A DNA stretch of 51,867 nucleotides. Source: Phycisphaera sp. GTDB taxonomy: Bacteria > Planctomycetota > Phycisphaerae > Phycisphaerales > SM1A02. The notes under the pieces were generated by a model, which worked only from the letters and a program-made list of their open reading frames with translations, searched no databases and had not been told where the DNA came from. The DNA lies in the NCBI GenBank assembly GCA_016124975.1, contig WGMP01000055.1:1-51867 (forward strand). Reading direction: 5' to 3'. This document shows positions 24,792-34,955 of this stretch, one piece after another (the first letter of the stretch is position 1; each line of letters starts with the position of its first letter). The position numbers and the translations under genes were made by a program.

Positions 24792-25653
24792 ACGCGATGG
24801 CTTCCGCGACCTGCGTGCGGCCGACCGTGCTGAAATCGTCATGACGCGCGAGCGGGACGCTGAACAGGCGTCCCGTTCGCGCTTTTTCCGCGATGCCGCG
24901 CGCCTCGGCGAGCGGCGTCACGGGGTCCGCCTCGCCCGCGACCACCGCGAGCGGGCAGTCGAGCAGCGCGGCCGCCTCGCGCGAGGATCGCTCGGCGATG
25001 CCGAGTGCGCCCAGCACCGAGATCGCCGGCCCGAGGAGCGGACGCCGTGGCATCGACCGAAGCTCGAGCCGTGCGCCAAGCGGGGTGCGCAGCCGCTCGT
25101 AGGGTGCGAGCGCGACGACGCCTACGGTGCGCGGGGCCAGCGCCTCGCGTGAGGCCGCCGCGATCGCGATGGTCGCGCCGAGCGAGTGGCCGACGAGCAG
25201 AAGCGGTCCCTTCGTGGCGCTCGTGGCGAGGCTCTCGAGAAAGAGGTCCTCGTCCGCACCGAGGCGGGTGCCGCGGCCGATGGCGTCGCCGTGGCCAGGC
25301 AGATCGGGCAGCAGCACGCGACGCACATGCGGGAGGATCGGGCCGAGCCTCGCGAGCGCGTCGTAGCGCGATCGCGCGAAGCCGTGCAGGACGATCGCGG
25401 TCGGCGACGCGGGATCGTCGTCGCCGAGGTCGAAGACCGGGCACGAGGCGCCGCGGAACGCGTGGCTCCACTCGCGCACGGGAAGCCCCCACGCGGACGG
25501 GTCGGATGGCGACCCGCGCGAGAGCGCCCACGCCACCGTGCGTCGCTCGGGGCGAAGCGCCTCGCGGACGACGCCCGCGAGCGTTCCCGCGTAGACGAGC
25601 GCCGCCGAGGAGCCGAGGAAGAGCGAGGCGCCTGCGATCGCAGAGGGGTCCAT
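24769..25653 (-). CDS. Alpha/beta hydrolase with N-terminal membrane anchor
   Basis: 294 residues from ATG 25653 (MDPSAIAGASLFLGSSAALVY); the frame upstream lacks conservation. A hydrophobic N-terminus (about 5-28) probably anchors it. The alpha/beta hydrolase fold shows HGFARSRYDA (oxyanion loop, about 90), nucleophile Ser157 in GHSLG, Asp243 in GEADPVTPL and His271 in RHDDF, a complete triad. The substrate cannot be told; relatives are esterases, lipases or thioesterases. Its 3' end has been duplicated three more times beyond the stop. It points towards the DUF3352-like gene, with only the repeat array between them. Confidence 0.85.
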   Translation of the reverse strand: MDPSAIAGASLFLGSSAALVYAGTLAGVVREALRPERRTVAWALSRGSPSDPSAWGLPVREWSHAFRGASCPVFDLGDDDPASPTAIVLHGFARSRYDALARLGPILPHVRRVLLPDLPGHGDAIGRGTRLGADEDLFLESLATSATKGPLLLVGHSLGATIAIAAASREALAPRTVGVVALAPYERLRTPLGARLELRSMPRRPLLGPAISVLGALGIAERSSREAAALLDCPLAVVAGEADPVTPLAEARGIAEKARTGRLFSVPLARHDDFSTVGRTQVAEAIAWLHAARG

Positions 25654-25760
25654 GGGGCGGGAGAATACGCGTGACCCGCGCGGGGCGTGGTGCCGCTCGG
25701 GCCATCGCGTGGGGCGCCATGTGTTCGGCATGCGTCGTGGCAGGACCTGCGACTGCGCCG

Positions 25761-26039
25761 CTACTCCGCTTCAAACATGCGGCGGTTTGTGCCGCCGTCG
25801 CCGACGGGGACCTCGAGGTGCGCGAGGCACTTCGGGCAGCGGCCTTCGTAAAACAGGCCGTCCGCAGTCTTGTTGAGCCTGCCGTAGGTCAGGCAGCAGC
25901 GGAACCAGATCATCAGGAAGGGCTTGCGCGGGCCTTTCGCGGGCGCATCGCCGCGGTCCGTCTCCGCGTGGTTGGCAGACTCCGCGGCCGCAGGTACGCG
26001 GATTCCCGGGATATCGACGATGTCGCGAGGCTCACGCAC
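25761..26039 (-). CDS. Small zinc-ribbon-like protein
   Basis: 92 residues from a GTG at 26039. The N-terminal 40 residues are low complexity and may not be translated; a later start is possible. The last 50 residues are compact, with RCCLTYGRLNKTADGLFYEGRCPKCLAHLEVPVG, which has CC and CPKC pairs typical of a small zinc ribbon. Short proteins of this build occur in many planctomycetes next to unrelated genes. No function is known to me. It lies between the alpha/beta hydrolase and the cyclophilin, all on the minus strand, and could share their transcript. Moderate confidence that it is real, low confidence in the start. Confidence 0.6.
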   Translation of the reverse strand: MREPRDIVDIPGIRVPAAAESANHAETDRGDAPAKGPRKPFLMIWFRCCLTYGRLNKTADGLFYEGRCPKCLAHLEVPVGDGGTNRRMFEAE

Positions 26040-26127
26040 GGAGAAATCGTCGGCACGGTTCGCCGAGCGACTTGAGCGGAACTGCGAGGACCAGGCGGCG
26101 TCGCGGGCGACAACGCCTGCCGCGCGC

Positions 26128-26871
26128 TCAGCCTTCCTTCTTCGGGGCCGCGGGGGCTGCGGGAGCCGTGGGAGAAGCAGGAGCCGTGGGCGCCTCGGAC
26201 GCCTTCGGGGCGGCGGGGGCGAGAGACTTCACCATGGCATCGGCCTCGTCCTTGGTGAGGACCTCGACCTTCTCCATCACGATGTCCTGCGTGGGCCAGT
26301 CGCGCATGCCGTTGCGCGCGCCGCGGGGCACGAGCGCGATCGCGTCGACGACCTCCATGCCCGCCAGCACGCGTCCGAAGACCGCGTAGCCCGCGCCATC
26401 GCGGGGCTGGTCGAGGAAGGCGTTGTCCTTCAGGTTGATGAAGAACTGCGCGGTGGCGCTGTCGGGCTGGTTGCCGAGGCGCGCCATGGCAAGCGTGCCG
26501 CGCGCGTTTGAGAGGCCGTTCTTCCACTCGTTGCGGATGCCCGCGCGGGTCGCCTTCTGCTTCGAGTCGGTGCCGAAGCCGCCGCCTTGGATCATGAATC
26601 CCGGGATCACGCGGTGAAACACGGTGCCGTCGTAGAAGCCGTCCTTCGCGTAGGCAAGGAAGTTCTCGACGGAAAGCGGAGCCTTCGCGCGGTCGAGCTC
26701 GACCACGATCGGGCCCTTGTTCGTGCGGATGACGGCGTAGTCCCACGCGGCCGCCGCGGGCGCGGTCGAAGGCGCGGGAGTCGCGGGCGCGGTGGGAGCG
26801 GGGGGCTCTTGCGCGACTGCGAGAGAGGCGATCGAGAGGGTGGCGGCGGCGACGCTGGCGATGAGGCGCAT
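26128..26871 (-). CDS. Secreted cyclophilin-type peptidyl-prolyl isomerase
   Basis: 247 residues from ATG 26871, with GGAGC upstream and a signal peptide ([21 protein letters not shown]). A proline/alanine-rich linker (about 22-40) leads to the cyclophilin domain (about 42-205) with [36 protein letters not shown] and [16 protein letters not shown], so the catalytic Arg/Phe pair and the peptide-binding segments are present. It speeds prolyl isomerisation of exported proteins in the periplasm. A second Ala/Pro-rich tail ends the protein. It is divergent from the ResB/CcsA operon with a 175-bp gap; a link to folding of secreted cytochromes is possible but not shown. Confidence 0.95.
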   Translation of the reverse strand: MRLIASVAAATLSIASLAVAQEPPAPTAPATPAPSTAPAAAAWDYAVIRTNKGPIVVELDRAKAPLSVENFLAYAKDGFYDGTVFHRVIPGFMIQGGGFGTDSKQKATRAGIRNEWKNGLSNARGTLAMARLGNQPDSATAQFFINLKDNAFLDQPRDGAGYAVFGRVLAGMEVVDAIALVPRGARNGMRDWPTQDIVMEKVEVLTKDEADAMVKSLAPAAPKASEAPTAPASPTAPAAPAAPKKEG

Positions 26872-27046
26872 GGGGGCTCCGTGGAAGTCGTGGCGAGCGC
26901 GGTGCAGGACGCAAGCCTGCTGCAGCCGCGGCGCGCGATGATAGCGGAACCCTCGACTCTGCAACCACCGAAGCGGCTGCGCGTACGGGTCGGCTCGCAT
27001 AGGATCGCGGCTCTCGACCGACGCGGTCATGGAAGGCCTCCGCATC

Positions 27047-29611
27047 ATGGCGCACACAGCATCAGCCCCCGATTCCACGCCCGCGCAGGGCACGACCCCA
27101 GCCGACGCGGACGCCACGGTCCGTCGTTCCGACGACCTCGCGCCGTGGTGGCGTCGTGGCGTCGCGGGCGCGCTCCTCGACCTCTTCTCGAGCGTGAAGC
27201 TTGGCATCTGGCTGATGGCGCTCCTCTTCATCTACTCGTCGATCGGCTCGGCGGGCATCATCTACCCCGAGACTTGGAACATCTTCAGGGCGGAGAACTG
27301 GGCGCACGACCAGATCCGTCAGTGGCGCGGCCTCGAGATGACCGAGTTCGAGTGGTTCCACTGGTGGCCGTTCGACCTGATGCTGATCCTGCTCTCGATC
27401 AACCTGATCGTGACCACGCTGCGCCGCATCCCGTTCAAGCCGATCAACTACGGCGTGTGGATGATCCACTCGGGGATCATCGTCCTCATCGTCGGCTCGT
27501 TCATCTACTTCGGCACCAAGCTCGAGGGCGACGCGCCGATCGCGCGGCGCAAGGTCGTCGCGCAGTACGAGACGGTGGGCGCCGACGGCACGAAGCGCAC
27601 GGAGACGGTCAGGTTCCTCGCGACCCCTGGCGTGCGCGTCGAGCGCGGCAGCGGGGCCGAGCGGGTCCTCTTCGAGGTCACCTCGATCGACCCCGAGTGG
27701 GAGCTCCTCACGGGCGATGCCAAGGGCGAACGCGCCTACAGCGTGAATGTCGCGGTCGAGAAGGATGGGAAGCGCTTCGTGCGCCAGCTCCTCGCGGGCT
27801 ACCCCGAGCTCACCGAGGACCTCATCTTCACCGCCGATCCGCAGCAGCCGCTCAAGCGCGCCGTGCGCGAGACGGGCAACGCGATCTACGACGACTCGCT
27901 CACGCTCGAGCTCGACTACGAGCCGCAGCAGTGGTTCTACCTGCGCAACGAGCTGGTGAAGTCGTGGGCGCTCTATGTGCGCAAGCCAGGCGACACGCAG
28001 TGGGTCGAGCGGCCGATTCGCGGCATGCCCATGTACAACGACTATGTCGCCGAACCGTCGATGGTCTTCCAGTCGGCGGGCGACACGGTGCTGCCGCGTT
28101 CGGGCCTCGACATCGCAGTTCCCGCGACGAGCCCGGACGATCCTTTCGCAGATGTCGTCTTCGAGGTGAGCGGCTATCTCCGCTATGCGCTGCCGCGCAG
28201 CCGTTTCGTCGAGGGCGACGCCTCCGCGCCGCCGAACGCGGTGGCCTTCGTCACGGTCGCGAGCGAAGGCGGCCAGCGCGCCGACTATCGCCTCGTCGCG
28301 GCCGACCCCGAGCGCGCGAGCGCGGACGGTGGGCTGCTGAGGTTCGCGTCGATCACGGATGAATCGCAGTTCGCGCAGTTCGCGTCGCAGCCGACGATCG
28401 AGCTGCGCATCCCTTCGCAGGGCGTGGTCGTGCGCGAGGAGATCCGCGAGGTGGCGTCGGCGAATCCCGATGCGCCGTTCGTCGAGATCAAGGGCACCGA
28501 GCGCGACGGCGCCGCCGCCTATGCCTATCGCGTGATCACGGTGCGCGACCGCCTGCCTGTCGCAGGGCGCGAGGTTTCGCTGGCGATCCTCGAGCTGCGC
28601 ACGCCGAAGGGGCTCTTCAGGCGCTGGGTGTTTGACGACCCGTCGCTCACGCGCGATGTGGTCGAGCCCGACGGCTCCGACGCGCATGGACCGCCAGTCT
28701 TCGTCGACGACTCGATCGAGGCGACCTACTCGGCGGGGAACGGACTCTCGCTCGTCGCGATCGTGCACGGCCCCGAGGCGGGCCGCATGCGCCTCGTCTC
28801 CTCGATCGCCCGCGAGACGCGCATCACCGAGATCCGCGAGCGCGAGACGACGCCGCTTGCAGGCGGCATCACGGTGCGCGTCGAGGACCTGATGGAGCGC
28901 GCCGTCCTCGAGGAGAAGCCGCTTGTCGTCCCGAAGGAGCAGCGCGAGCGTGACGCGATGGAGATCTTCTCGATGATCCGCCTCGCGGCCCCTGGCCGCG
29001 AGCCGTCCTGGATTCCCTTCACGCGCTGGGCCTTCGAGAGCCGCGAGCGCGCCATCCGCCGCGCGCCCTACGAGCCGCGCCTCGTGCGCCTCGCCGACGG
29101 CCGCGAGGTCGAGGTCCTCTTCTCGCGCCAGCGCATCCCGCTCGGCACCGAGATCGGGCTCGAGGAGTTCAGGCTCACCTCGCATGTCGGCGGCTTCACG
29201 GGTGCGCAGGGCTCGATCAGGGACTACATGAGCCGCGTGCGCTTCCGCGACGACGCGTCCGAGGGCGGGATCCAGGAAGGCTGGAGCGAGGCGCAGAGCG
29301 TGAGCATGAACGCGCCGATCCTCCACAACGGACTGTGGTTCTTCCAGGCGCAGTGGGATCCGCCCGACACCAACGTGCCCGAGGGGCAGCGTCCGAGCGC
29401 CGGGCTGAACTACACCGTCCTCGGCGTCGGCAACCGCAACGGCGTCTACACCCAGCTCCTCGGCTGCGTCATCTCCGTCATGGGCCTGATCTACGCGTTC
29501 TACGTGAAGCCCGTCCTGAAGCGGCGCAAGCAGGAGGAAGTGCTCGCCGCGCTTGCTCGCTCGAAGTCAGGCGCCGCAAGGGGCGCCTCCAAGGAAGGAG
29601 AGGCATCTTGA
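27047..29611 (+). CDS. resB: ResB-like cytochrome c biogenesis protein with very large ectodomain
   Basis: 854 residues from ATG 27047, preceded by GGAAGG at 27031; an ATG at 27029 is also in frame but has no ribosome site. ResB-type features: helix [21 protein letters not shown], a second after [14 protein letters not shown], a third with a conserved His ([19 protein letters not shown]), a long extracytoplasmic part of about 650 residues, and a final helix ending near [13 protein letters not shown] after [12 protein letters not shown]. With CcsA it forms system II, which moves haem out and links it to apocytochrome c. Normal ResB ectodomains are far smaller; this size suits the large, multihaem cytochromes of planctomycetes. 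ccsA overlaps it by four bases. Confidence 0.85.
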   Translation: MAHTASAPDSTPAQGTTPADADATVRRSDDLAPWWRRGVAGALLDLFSSVKLGIWLMALLFIYSSIGSAGIIYPETWNIFRAENWAHDQIRQWRGLEMTEFEWFHWWPFDLMLILLSINLIVTTLRRIPFKPINYGVWMIHSGIIVLIVGSFIYFGTKLEGDAPIARRKVVAQYETVGADGTKRTETVRFLATPGVRVERGSGAERVLFEVTSIDPEWELLTGDAKGERAYSVNVAVEKDGKRFVRQLLAGYPELTEDLIFTADPQQPLKRAVRETGNAIYDDSLTLELDYEPQQWFYLRNELVKSWALYVRKPGDTQWVERPIRGMPMYNDYVAEPSMVFQSAGDTVLPRSGLDIAVPATSPDDPFADVVFEVSGYLRYALPRSRFVEGDASAPPNAVAFVTVASEGGQRADYRLVAADPERASADGGLLRFASITDESQFAQFASQPTIELRIPSQGVVVREEIREVASANPDAPFVEIKGTERDGAAAYAYRVITVRDRLPVAGREVSLAILELRTPKGLFRRWVFDDPSLTRDVVEPDGSDAHGPPVFVDDSIEATYSAGNGLSLVAIVHGPEAGRMRLVSSIARETRITEIRERETTPLAGGITVRVEDLMERAVLEEKPLVVPKEQRERDAMEIFSMIRLAAPGREPSWIPFTRWAFESRERAIRRAPYEPRLVRLADGREVEVLFSRQRIPLGTEIGLEEFRLTSHVGGFTGAQGSIRDYMSRVRFRDDASEGGIQEGWSEAQSVSMNAPILHNGLWFFQAQWDPPDTNVPEGQRPSAGLNYTVLGVGNRNGVYTQLLGCVISVMGLIYAFYVKPVLKRRKQEEVLAALARSKSGAARGASKEGEAS

Positions 29612-31398
29612 ACAGGATTACCCTTCGATCGATGCGCAGCGCGTGGCTTGCGGCGCTCGTCGTCGTCTCGGCCGCGCTGATCGCCCTCATGTCCGCGCAG
29701 CGTGCCGCGCATGCCGACACCACTCCCGCCGCTGCGAAGAGCTTCGCCGAGGCGGTCGATCTCCGCCCGCTCGGCACGATCGCCGTCCAGACCGACGGAC
29801 GCATCAAGAGCATGTCGAGCTTCGCGAACGAGATGATGGGCTATGTCTCCGGGCCGCGGCAGATCGCGGGGCAGACTCGGCTCTTCACCTACTTCGACAT
29901 GCTGTTCCGCCCTGACGCGTACCGCGACGCGGATGTGATCTTCGTGAAGGGCTCGGGGCCGCGCAAGCGGATCGTCGATCGCGCGATCTCCATCGAGGAC
30001 ACGCCCGAGATGCGCGAGCGCATGCGCGCCTTCGAGGAGAGCGGCCTCATCAGCGAGTCGCTGCTCCTGAAGCCCGAGATGGTGGCGCTCCTGCGCGAGA
30101 TGCGGCAGGACCTCATCCGCACCGCGAAGGTGGTCGATGCGGTCGACTCCGCGATCACGGTGAAGAGCCCGCGCTTCCTGCTCTCGAAGCTGCGCATCGT
30201 GCCGCGCGGCGACGGCGATCTCGAGCAGCAGTGGCACGGGATCGACTCCGTGATGTTCGCCGACGGCGAGGTGCCGCTTCCCGGCTCGATGCTGCTGCAG
30301 GCCGAGAAGGGACCCGCGCCCGCCGACCTCACGCCCGAGCAGCTCGCGGCGGTCGCCGATCCGTGGCGTGCGTTCGTCGGTGCGTGGCTGCGCGTCGATG
30401 CGGAGGGGGTGAACAAGGCGGTCGCCGACCTCGCGGCCGCGCTTCCGAAGATCGATCCCGCGAACTACCCAGACCAGAACCGACTGTCGTGGGAGTACTG
30501 GTACTTCGCGAACGGGCACATGACGAAGGTGTGGCTCGTCTACCTCGCCGCGTCGGTGCTCCTCCTCATGGCGTTCGTGTGGAAGTGGCCGATGGCGAAA
30601 GTCCTCGGCTTCGGCGTCTTCGGGATCGCGGTGCTGCTGCACACGGCCGCCGTGATGCTGCGCTGGTACATCGCCGACCGCTGGCCGAACTCGAACATGT
30701 TCGAGGCGGTGACGACCGCGGCGTGGATGGGCGCGCTCAGCGCGGTGTTCATCGAGTGGTTCACGCGCCGCACCGCGATGTCGGGCCTCTTCGCGCTCGG
30801 CGGCGCGATCTCGGGCATGGTCGCGCTCATGGCGGCGTACTTCCTGCCCGTCCAGCTCAACCCGAACATCACGAACATGATGCCCGTCCTTCACGACATG
30901 TGGCTCTACATCCACACGAACGTGATCATCTTCGCGTACGTGCTCATCTTCATGGCGGCGGTGTCCGCGGCGCTCTACATCGCCTACCGCTTCTTCGGCG
31001 GCGCGCCGACCTACGCGAAGGTGGGCGGCGCCGCGAGCCTCATCGTCGCAGGCCCGAACGGCGAGCAGCGCATGGTCGACGGTCGCGCGGGGATCGGCGA
31101 GATCCTCGACGGCGTGACGATGGTGCTGATGGAGGTCTCGTTCGTCCTCCTCTGGGCGGGCATCGTGATGGGCGCGATCTGGGCCGACCACTCGTGGGGC
31201 CGCCCGTGGGGCTGGGACCCGAAGGAGGTCTTCTCGCTGAACACCTTCCTGGTGTTCGCAGTGCTCATCCATGTGCGCCTCAAGGCCAAGGACAAGGGCA
31301 TGTGGACCGCGTGGCTCGCCGTGATCGGCGCCGCGGTGATGCTCTTCAACTGGATCGTGATCAATTTCGTGATCACGGGGTTGCACTCGTACGCGTGA
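29608..31398 (+). CDS. ccsA: CcsA-like haem-export and cytochrome c synthase subunit with soluble N-domain
   Basis: 596 residues. Start: TTG 29608 is favoured because AAGGAAGGAG lies 7 bases ahead and it overlaps the resB stop as TTGA, which suggests coupling; ATG 29632 is the alternative. After a signal or anchor helix a soluble region of about 300 residues precedes the membrane part. The CcsA portion has eight or so helices, an outward His in VLLHTAAVMLRW, a second in VLHDMWLYIHTN and the haem-handling WWD-type motif HSWGRPWGWDPKEVF (about 525). The C-terminus ends GLHSYA. With ResB it forms the system II synthase that attaches haem to CXXCH sites. Confidence 0.9.
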   Translation: MNRITLRSMRSAWLAALVVVSAALIALMSAQRAAHADTTPAAAKSFAEAVDLRPLGTIAVQTDGRIKSMSSFANEMMGYVSGPRQIAGQTRLFTYFDMLFRPDAYRDADVIFVKGSGPRKRIVDRAISIEDTPEMRERMRAFEESGLISESLLLKPEMVALLREMRQDLIRTAKVVDAVDSAITVKSPRFLLSKLRIVPRGDGDLEQQWHGIDSVMFADGEVPLPGSMLLQAEKGPAPADLTPEQLAAVADPWRAFVGAWLRVDAEGVNKAVADLAAALPKIDPANYPDQNRLSWEYWYFANGHMTKVWLVYLAASVLLLMAFVWKWPMAKVLGFGVFGIAVLLHTAAVMLRWYIADRWPNSNMFEAVTTAAWMGALSAVFIEWFTRRTAMSGLFALGGAISGMVALMAAYFLPVQLNPNITNMMPVLHDMWLYIHTNVIIFAYVLIFMAAVSAALYIAYRFFGGAPTYAKVGGAASLIVAGPNGEQRMVDGRAGIGEILDGVTMVLMEVSFVLLWAGIVMGAIWADHSWGRPWGWDPKEVFSLNTFLVFAVLIHVRLKAKDKGMWTAWLAVIGAAVMLFNWIVINFVITGLHSYA

Positions 31399-31423
31399 AC
31401 CAGCCGCGCACTCCCCGCTCGGG

Positions 31424-31540
31424 GGGCGCGACCTCTCCGCGCTGCTGTCGGCGTGGGGCGGCTGCCCGTAGACGCCCCGAGGGGTCACTCGCAACGCAGC
31501 AGGCGGGGCGCTCCGGACATGCCGGGGCTCCCCGCCTGGG
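31424..31540 (+). pseudogene. Orphan dockerin tail with hairpin (gene remnant)
   Basis: In frame with the TAG at 31469 the DNA reads GRDLSALLSAWGGCP-stop, the same end as the dockerin gene stopping at 34501 (DLAALLSAWGGCP). The similarity runs on for 70 bp past the stop, including the GCAGCAGGCGGGGCGCTCCGGAC hairpin arm, here imperfect (31503-31516 with 31522-31535). There is no start or body upstream, since ccsA ends at 31398. It is best seen as the surviving 3' end of a lost or moved dockerin gene. The remaining part of this 532-bp gap is leader A. Confidence 0.75.
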
Positions 31541-31690
31541 TTGGCCTTCGACGCGGCGGCTTCGATGACGCCGTGTAAGACGACGACCTCGGGACCGCTC
31601 GACCTCGCAGAGGCGGACACGACCCTCCGATCGGCGCTCGAACCGACGGATAGGGGGAATCTGTGATTTTGCCAGGTTTCCGATCTGATC

Positions 31691-31930
31691 CGTCTCGTCT
31701 TGCGCGTACAACACCGTTGACGGCTCCGCTGGCCTCCTCTCCCGCCAGCCCTCAACCACGACTCCCCGCCGTTGCATGTCTTCGGGAGTCGACATCTGAT
31801 CGCGCGGACCTGCCTGTTCCGTAATGCCCATGCCGTGATGCCCATGCCGTAGTGCATTTGGCCGGCGCACAGGCTTGTCCGCTGAGAGGCGATCCATGCG
31901 GGTGTATCCCGCAGAAAGGCTGAGTCCACC
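31691..31930 (+). promoter_or_regulatory. Structured leader A, homologous to leader B at 35402
   Basis: Three hairpins are shared with leader B: CTGGC/GCCAG (31729-31733, 31744-31748), CGACTCCC/GGGAGTCG with CCGTTGCA in the loop (31759-31766, 31784-31791), and GCGGG-N5-CCCGC (31898-31902, 31908-31912). The last hairpin ends 18 bases before the ATG in both leaders although the loops differ. Shared single-stranded text includes CTCGTCTTGCGCG, ATCGCGCGGA and CTTGTCCG-N2-GAGAGGCGAT. Conservation of stems with variable loops points to RNA structure. It matches no riboswitch class I can name. Confidence 0.6.
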
Positions 31931-34501
31931 ATGGCTCATCCACTCCGCAAGGGCGGCTCCACGATTCTGGAGCACGCCAGTCTTGGCCTGTCGGCGATCG
32001 CGTTGATCGCCGCTCCACTCCATGCCGATTGCACGGAACTGAAATGGCGCGACGGGCTTCAGATCGCCCTCGGCTTCGACGCGGTGCCGCCCGCAGCAGC
32101 GTCGATCGACCACGACGGCGACGGCGTGCCCACGCTGTTCGCCGCGGGCGAGGGCGCCGCGTCCGGCATCAGCTACGCGGGCCTCGTCCGCCTCGTCGAC
32201 GGCCGTTGGCAGCCGTTCGGACCGTCGTTCACGGGAAGCGTCGCGAAGTTCGAGCGCTTCGATCTCGATGGCGACGGAGTGCCTTCGTTCATTCTGCTCG
32301 GCTCGATGCAGCTCGAGGAAGGCGGCCCGCGCTACAGCATCCTCGAATGGACTGGCTCCCTATGGGTCGGCCACTCGAACGGGGTCAGAATCACGAGCGC
32401 AGTGCTCATCGATGAGATCGGCGCCAAGGGGCCGAGCCTCATCGGAACCGTGTGGTTGGGCTCCCCGCCGTCGTCGCCGTCTGGGCCGCTCGTTCGCTGG
32501 ACCGCGGGCGGCTGGGCGAACCTGACTCCCGAGTACACGATCACCAACGGGAACGCGAACGGGTCCACCATGATCGTCGCCGCGCACGACTCCGACGGCG
32601 ACGGGCGGAGGGAACTCTTCGCCCGCGCAAGCGTGAGCCAGTCGGGTGCGTCCATCTCCACGGGCATGGCGCGCTGGGATGGCGCGGCGTGGTCGTCGGC
32701 GATGGGTTCGGCAACGCCGCTCGTCGCCGACTCGATCCAGTCGATGTGCTCCGCCGACACGGATGGCGATGGCGTGCCTGAGCTCGTGGCCTCGCGTTTC
32801 ATCGCGTCGCCGGAGGAGACCGCGCCGCAGGTCGTCGCCTACGACGGCGACGCTTGGCGGCCGCTCGGCGAACGGTTCCTGCGCGTCTTCTCGACGGGGA
32901 CCTCCGGTGGCGCCGTGACCCTTGTTTCTGCGATCGACTTCGGTGATGGCGGCGGGTCGTCGTTGGTCGCCGCAGGAGTCTTCGACCGCGTGGGCACCTC
33001 GTCTCTCGCGAACCTCGCGCGGTGGGACGGCAAGGTCTGGACCGATGTCGGCGGGGGCCTGGCGAGTGCCGCCTTCGCCCCGCTCGTCGGTCACGACATC
33101 GATGGTGACGGCGCCAACGAACTTGTCGCGTTCGGAAACTTCGTCGAGACGGGAACCGAGGTCGTGAACCGCGCGGCTGCGTTCGACGGCGCTTCATGGA
33201 ACGCTATCGGCACATCCGCAGCGACCCTCGGCCTAAACGACGCGGCATCCGCGTCCGTTCTATTCGACCACGATGGCGACGGCATTCCGTCGTTGATCGT
33301 GGGTGGCGTGTTCAGCCAGGCCGGGACTGTGACTGCCCCGGCGCTTGCCGCCTTTGACGGCGCATCGTGGCAGCCCATCGCGAATCCGTGGACGGGCGGC
33401 GTCGATGCGCTGCTCGTCGCCGATCTCGATGGCGACGGAATCCCGTCGCTCTACGGCGCGGGCGCCATCGGCGCATCGGATGGCTCGCAGAGCGCCATCC
33501 GCACCATCGCGGTGTACATGCCGTCGAAGTCGGGCGGCAGCTGGACACAGCTCGGCGCGTCGTTCAACGCGCAGGTCGACTCGCTGTCGGCGCTCGACCA
33601 CGACCTCGACGGGCAGAAGAGCCTCTTCGCCGGCGGGTACTTCACGCAGTCCGGCGGCGCCGCGATCGGCAGGCTCGCTCGCTGGACAGGTTCGACATGG
33701 GCGGGCTTCACCCCCGGGTCTGGCGGGTGGGTCGGCTCATCGCTGATGTTCGACGACGATGGCGACGGGGCTCCGAGCCTGATCGTCGGGCTTGGAAACA
33801 ACGATCCAACCGTCTCGTTCCAGCGCGTGCGCAAGTGGAACGGCGCGTCGTGGGTGAACCTCGGCAGCATCCTCCAGGGCCATGTGTTCAGGCTGCAGGT
33901 GTTCGACCATGACGGGGACGGAGTAGCGTCGCTGTTCGCGTTCGGACAGTTCTATGTGCCCGGTGGCATCGGGCTCGCGCTGCGCTACGAGTCGGGGGCG
34001 TGGGTTCCGTTCGGGCCATCGGAGGTCTCATGGGCCGCCGACGCAGGCGTCGGTCTGTTGCGGTTCGATGACGACGGCGACGGCGTCGAGTCGGTCTTCC
34101 TGCAGAGCTTCGATCCGTTCTCGTACTTCCATGCATCGCTCTATCGGTACGACAACGCGGCGTGGACCGTGGCTGCCGCCTCTCTCGGCGGAGGCGCTGC
34201 GACGCTCGGCGTCGTGGCGGACATCGAGGGCGACGGGGCGCAGTCGCTGCACCTCGTCGGATACCTCGCCGCGCGGACCGGCGGCCCGGGCTCGGGTATC
34301 GGCATCATCGATCCCTGCGTCGACGCGTGTCCTGCGGACCTCGACGGCAACGGCGCGGTCGGCGCAACCGACCTCGCCCAACTGCTGAGCGAGTGGGGTG
34401 CCTGCGGCTCGGGCGCCTGTGCGGCCGACCTCGACGGCGACGGCGCGGTCGGAGCGACCGACCTCGCGGCGCTGCTGTCGGCGTGGGGCGGCTGCCCGTA
34501 A
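31931..34501 (+). CDS. Secreted repeat protein with C-terminal dockerin-like pair
   Basis: 856 residues from ATG 31931, the position that aligns with the start of the gene after leader B. A signal peptide ends near AAPLHADC. The body repeats a unit of about 50-60 residues of the form FDHDGDGVPSLFAAGxF...W.G..W..., for example IDHDGDGVPTLFAAGEG, DLDGDGIPSLYGAGAIG and FDDDGDGAPSLIVG, so it is a calcium-loop propeller or FG-GAP-like solenoid. The final 60 residues hold two EF-hand-type dockerin repeats (DLDGNGAVGATDLAQLLSEWG and DLDGDGAVGATDLAALLSAWGG) set between cysteines. Cohesin partners in planctomycetes are not established, so the tail's role is open. The gene is followed by a strong hairpin. 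Confidence 0.85.
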   Translation: MAHPLRKGGSTILEHASLGLSAIALIAAPLHADCTELKWRDGLQIALGFDAVPPAAASIDHDGDGVPTLFAAGEGAASGISYAGLVRLVDGRWQPFGPSFTGSVAKFERFDLDGDGVPSFILLGSMQLEEGGPRYSILEWTGSLWVGHSNGVRITSAVLIDEIGAKGPSLIGTVWLGSPPSSPSGPLVRWTAGGWANLTPEYTITNGNANGSTMIVAAHDSDGDGRRELFARASVSQSGASISTGMARWDGAAWSSAMGSATPLVADSIQSMCSADTDGDGVPELVASRFIASPEETAPQVVAYDGDAWRPLGERFLRVFSTGTSGGAVTLVSAIDFGDGGGSSLVAAGVFDRVGTSSLANLARWDGKVWTDVGGGLASAAFAPLVGHDIDGDGANELVAFGNFVETGTEVVNRAAAFDGASWNAIGTSAATLGLNDAASASVLFDHDGDGIPSLIVGGVFSQAGTVTAPALAAFDGASWQPIANPWTGGVDALLVADLDGDGIPSLYGAGAIGASDGSQSAIRTIAVYMPSKSGGSWTQLGASFNAQVDSLSALDHDLDGQKSLFAGGYFTQSGGAAIGRLARWTGSTWAGFTPGSGGWVGSSLMFDDDGDGAPSLIVGLGNNDPTVSFQRVRKWNGASWVNLGSILQGHVFRLQVFDHDGDGVASLFAFGQFYVPGGIGLALRYESGAWVPFGPSEVSWAADAGVGLLRFDDDGDGVESVFLQSFDPFSYFHASLYRYDNAAWTVAAASLGGGAATLGVVADIEGDGAQSLHLVGYLAARTGGPGSGIGIIDPCVDACPADLDGNGAVGATDLAQLLSEWGACGSGACAADLDGDGAVGATDLAALLSAWGGCP

Positions 34502-34532
34502 CCGCCGCGAAGGGTCTCCATCAATGCAGCAG

Positions 34533-34565
34533 GCGGGGCGCTCCGGACCTGTCGGAGCGCCCCGC
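34533..34565 (+). terminator. Hairpin terminator after dockerin gene
   Basis: GCGGGGCGCTCCG (34533-34545) pairs perfectly with 34553-34565 over 13 bp with a 7-nt loop, 32 bp past the stop. The T-tract is poor (TTGCGTCTGC). A diverged copy accompanies the orphan dockerin tail at 31503. Confidence 0.7.
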
Positions 34566-34955
34566 TTGCGTCTGCATGTGGGTGCATCGTCTGTCGTCGG
34601 CGCTGCAGAACTCAACTTCCGGAGCATGGCTCGGGTTGGCGAGCTCCCCGCATAGCGCCGTCGCCCGTGATGAATCCGCGCGCATTGGGAGTGCATCCTG
34701 ATCGTCTCAGAGCATCGGTGACGTGGCTCGATCTCCCAGCACGGTCGTGCGGGGCACCCACGGTTCCGTGTCAACCAGCTGTCGCATGCTGGGGATCGTG
34801 CTGACCTTGGCTTGACTGGGTTGCGGCGTAGCCCTCGAGCGCCACTCAGTGCCTGCAGGAATCGCTCTGAAGCGGTCGGTGACGCACGCAGTCCACGCCG
34901 GTCACGAGATCTTCAGAGTTCCATCAATCTGGAGCAACCGCCGGGGCAGTCCTTG

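Noticed and set aside
31691-31930. TPP or cyclic-di-GMP riboswitch in leader A because of CTGAGAGG and similar short matches
   Set aside because: The rest of each consensus is absent in both leaders, so only an unclassified structure can be claimed.
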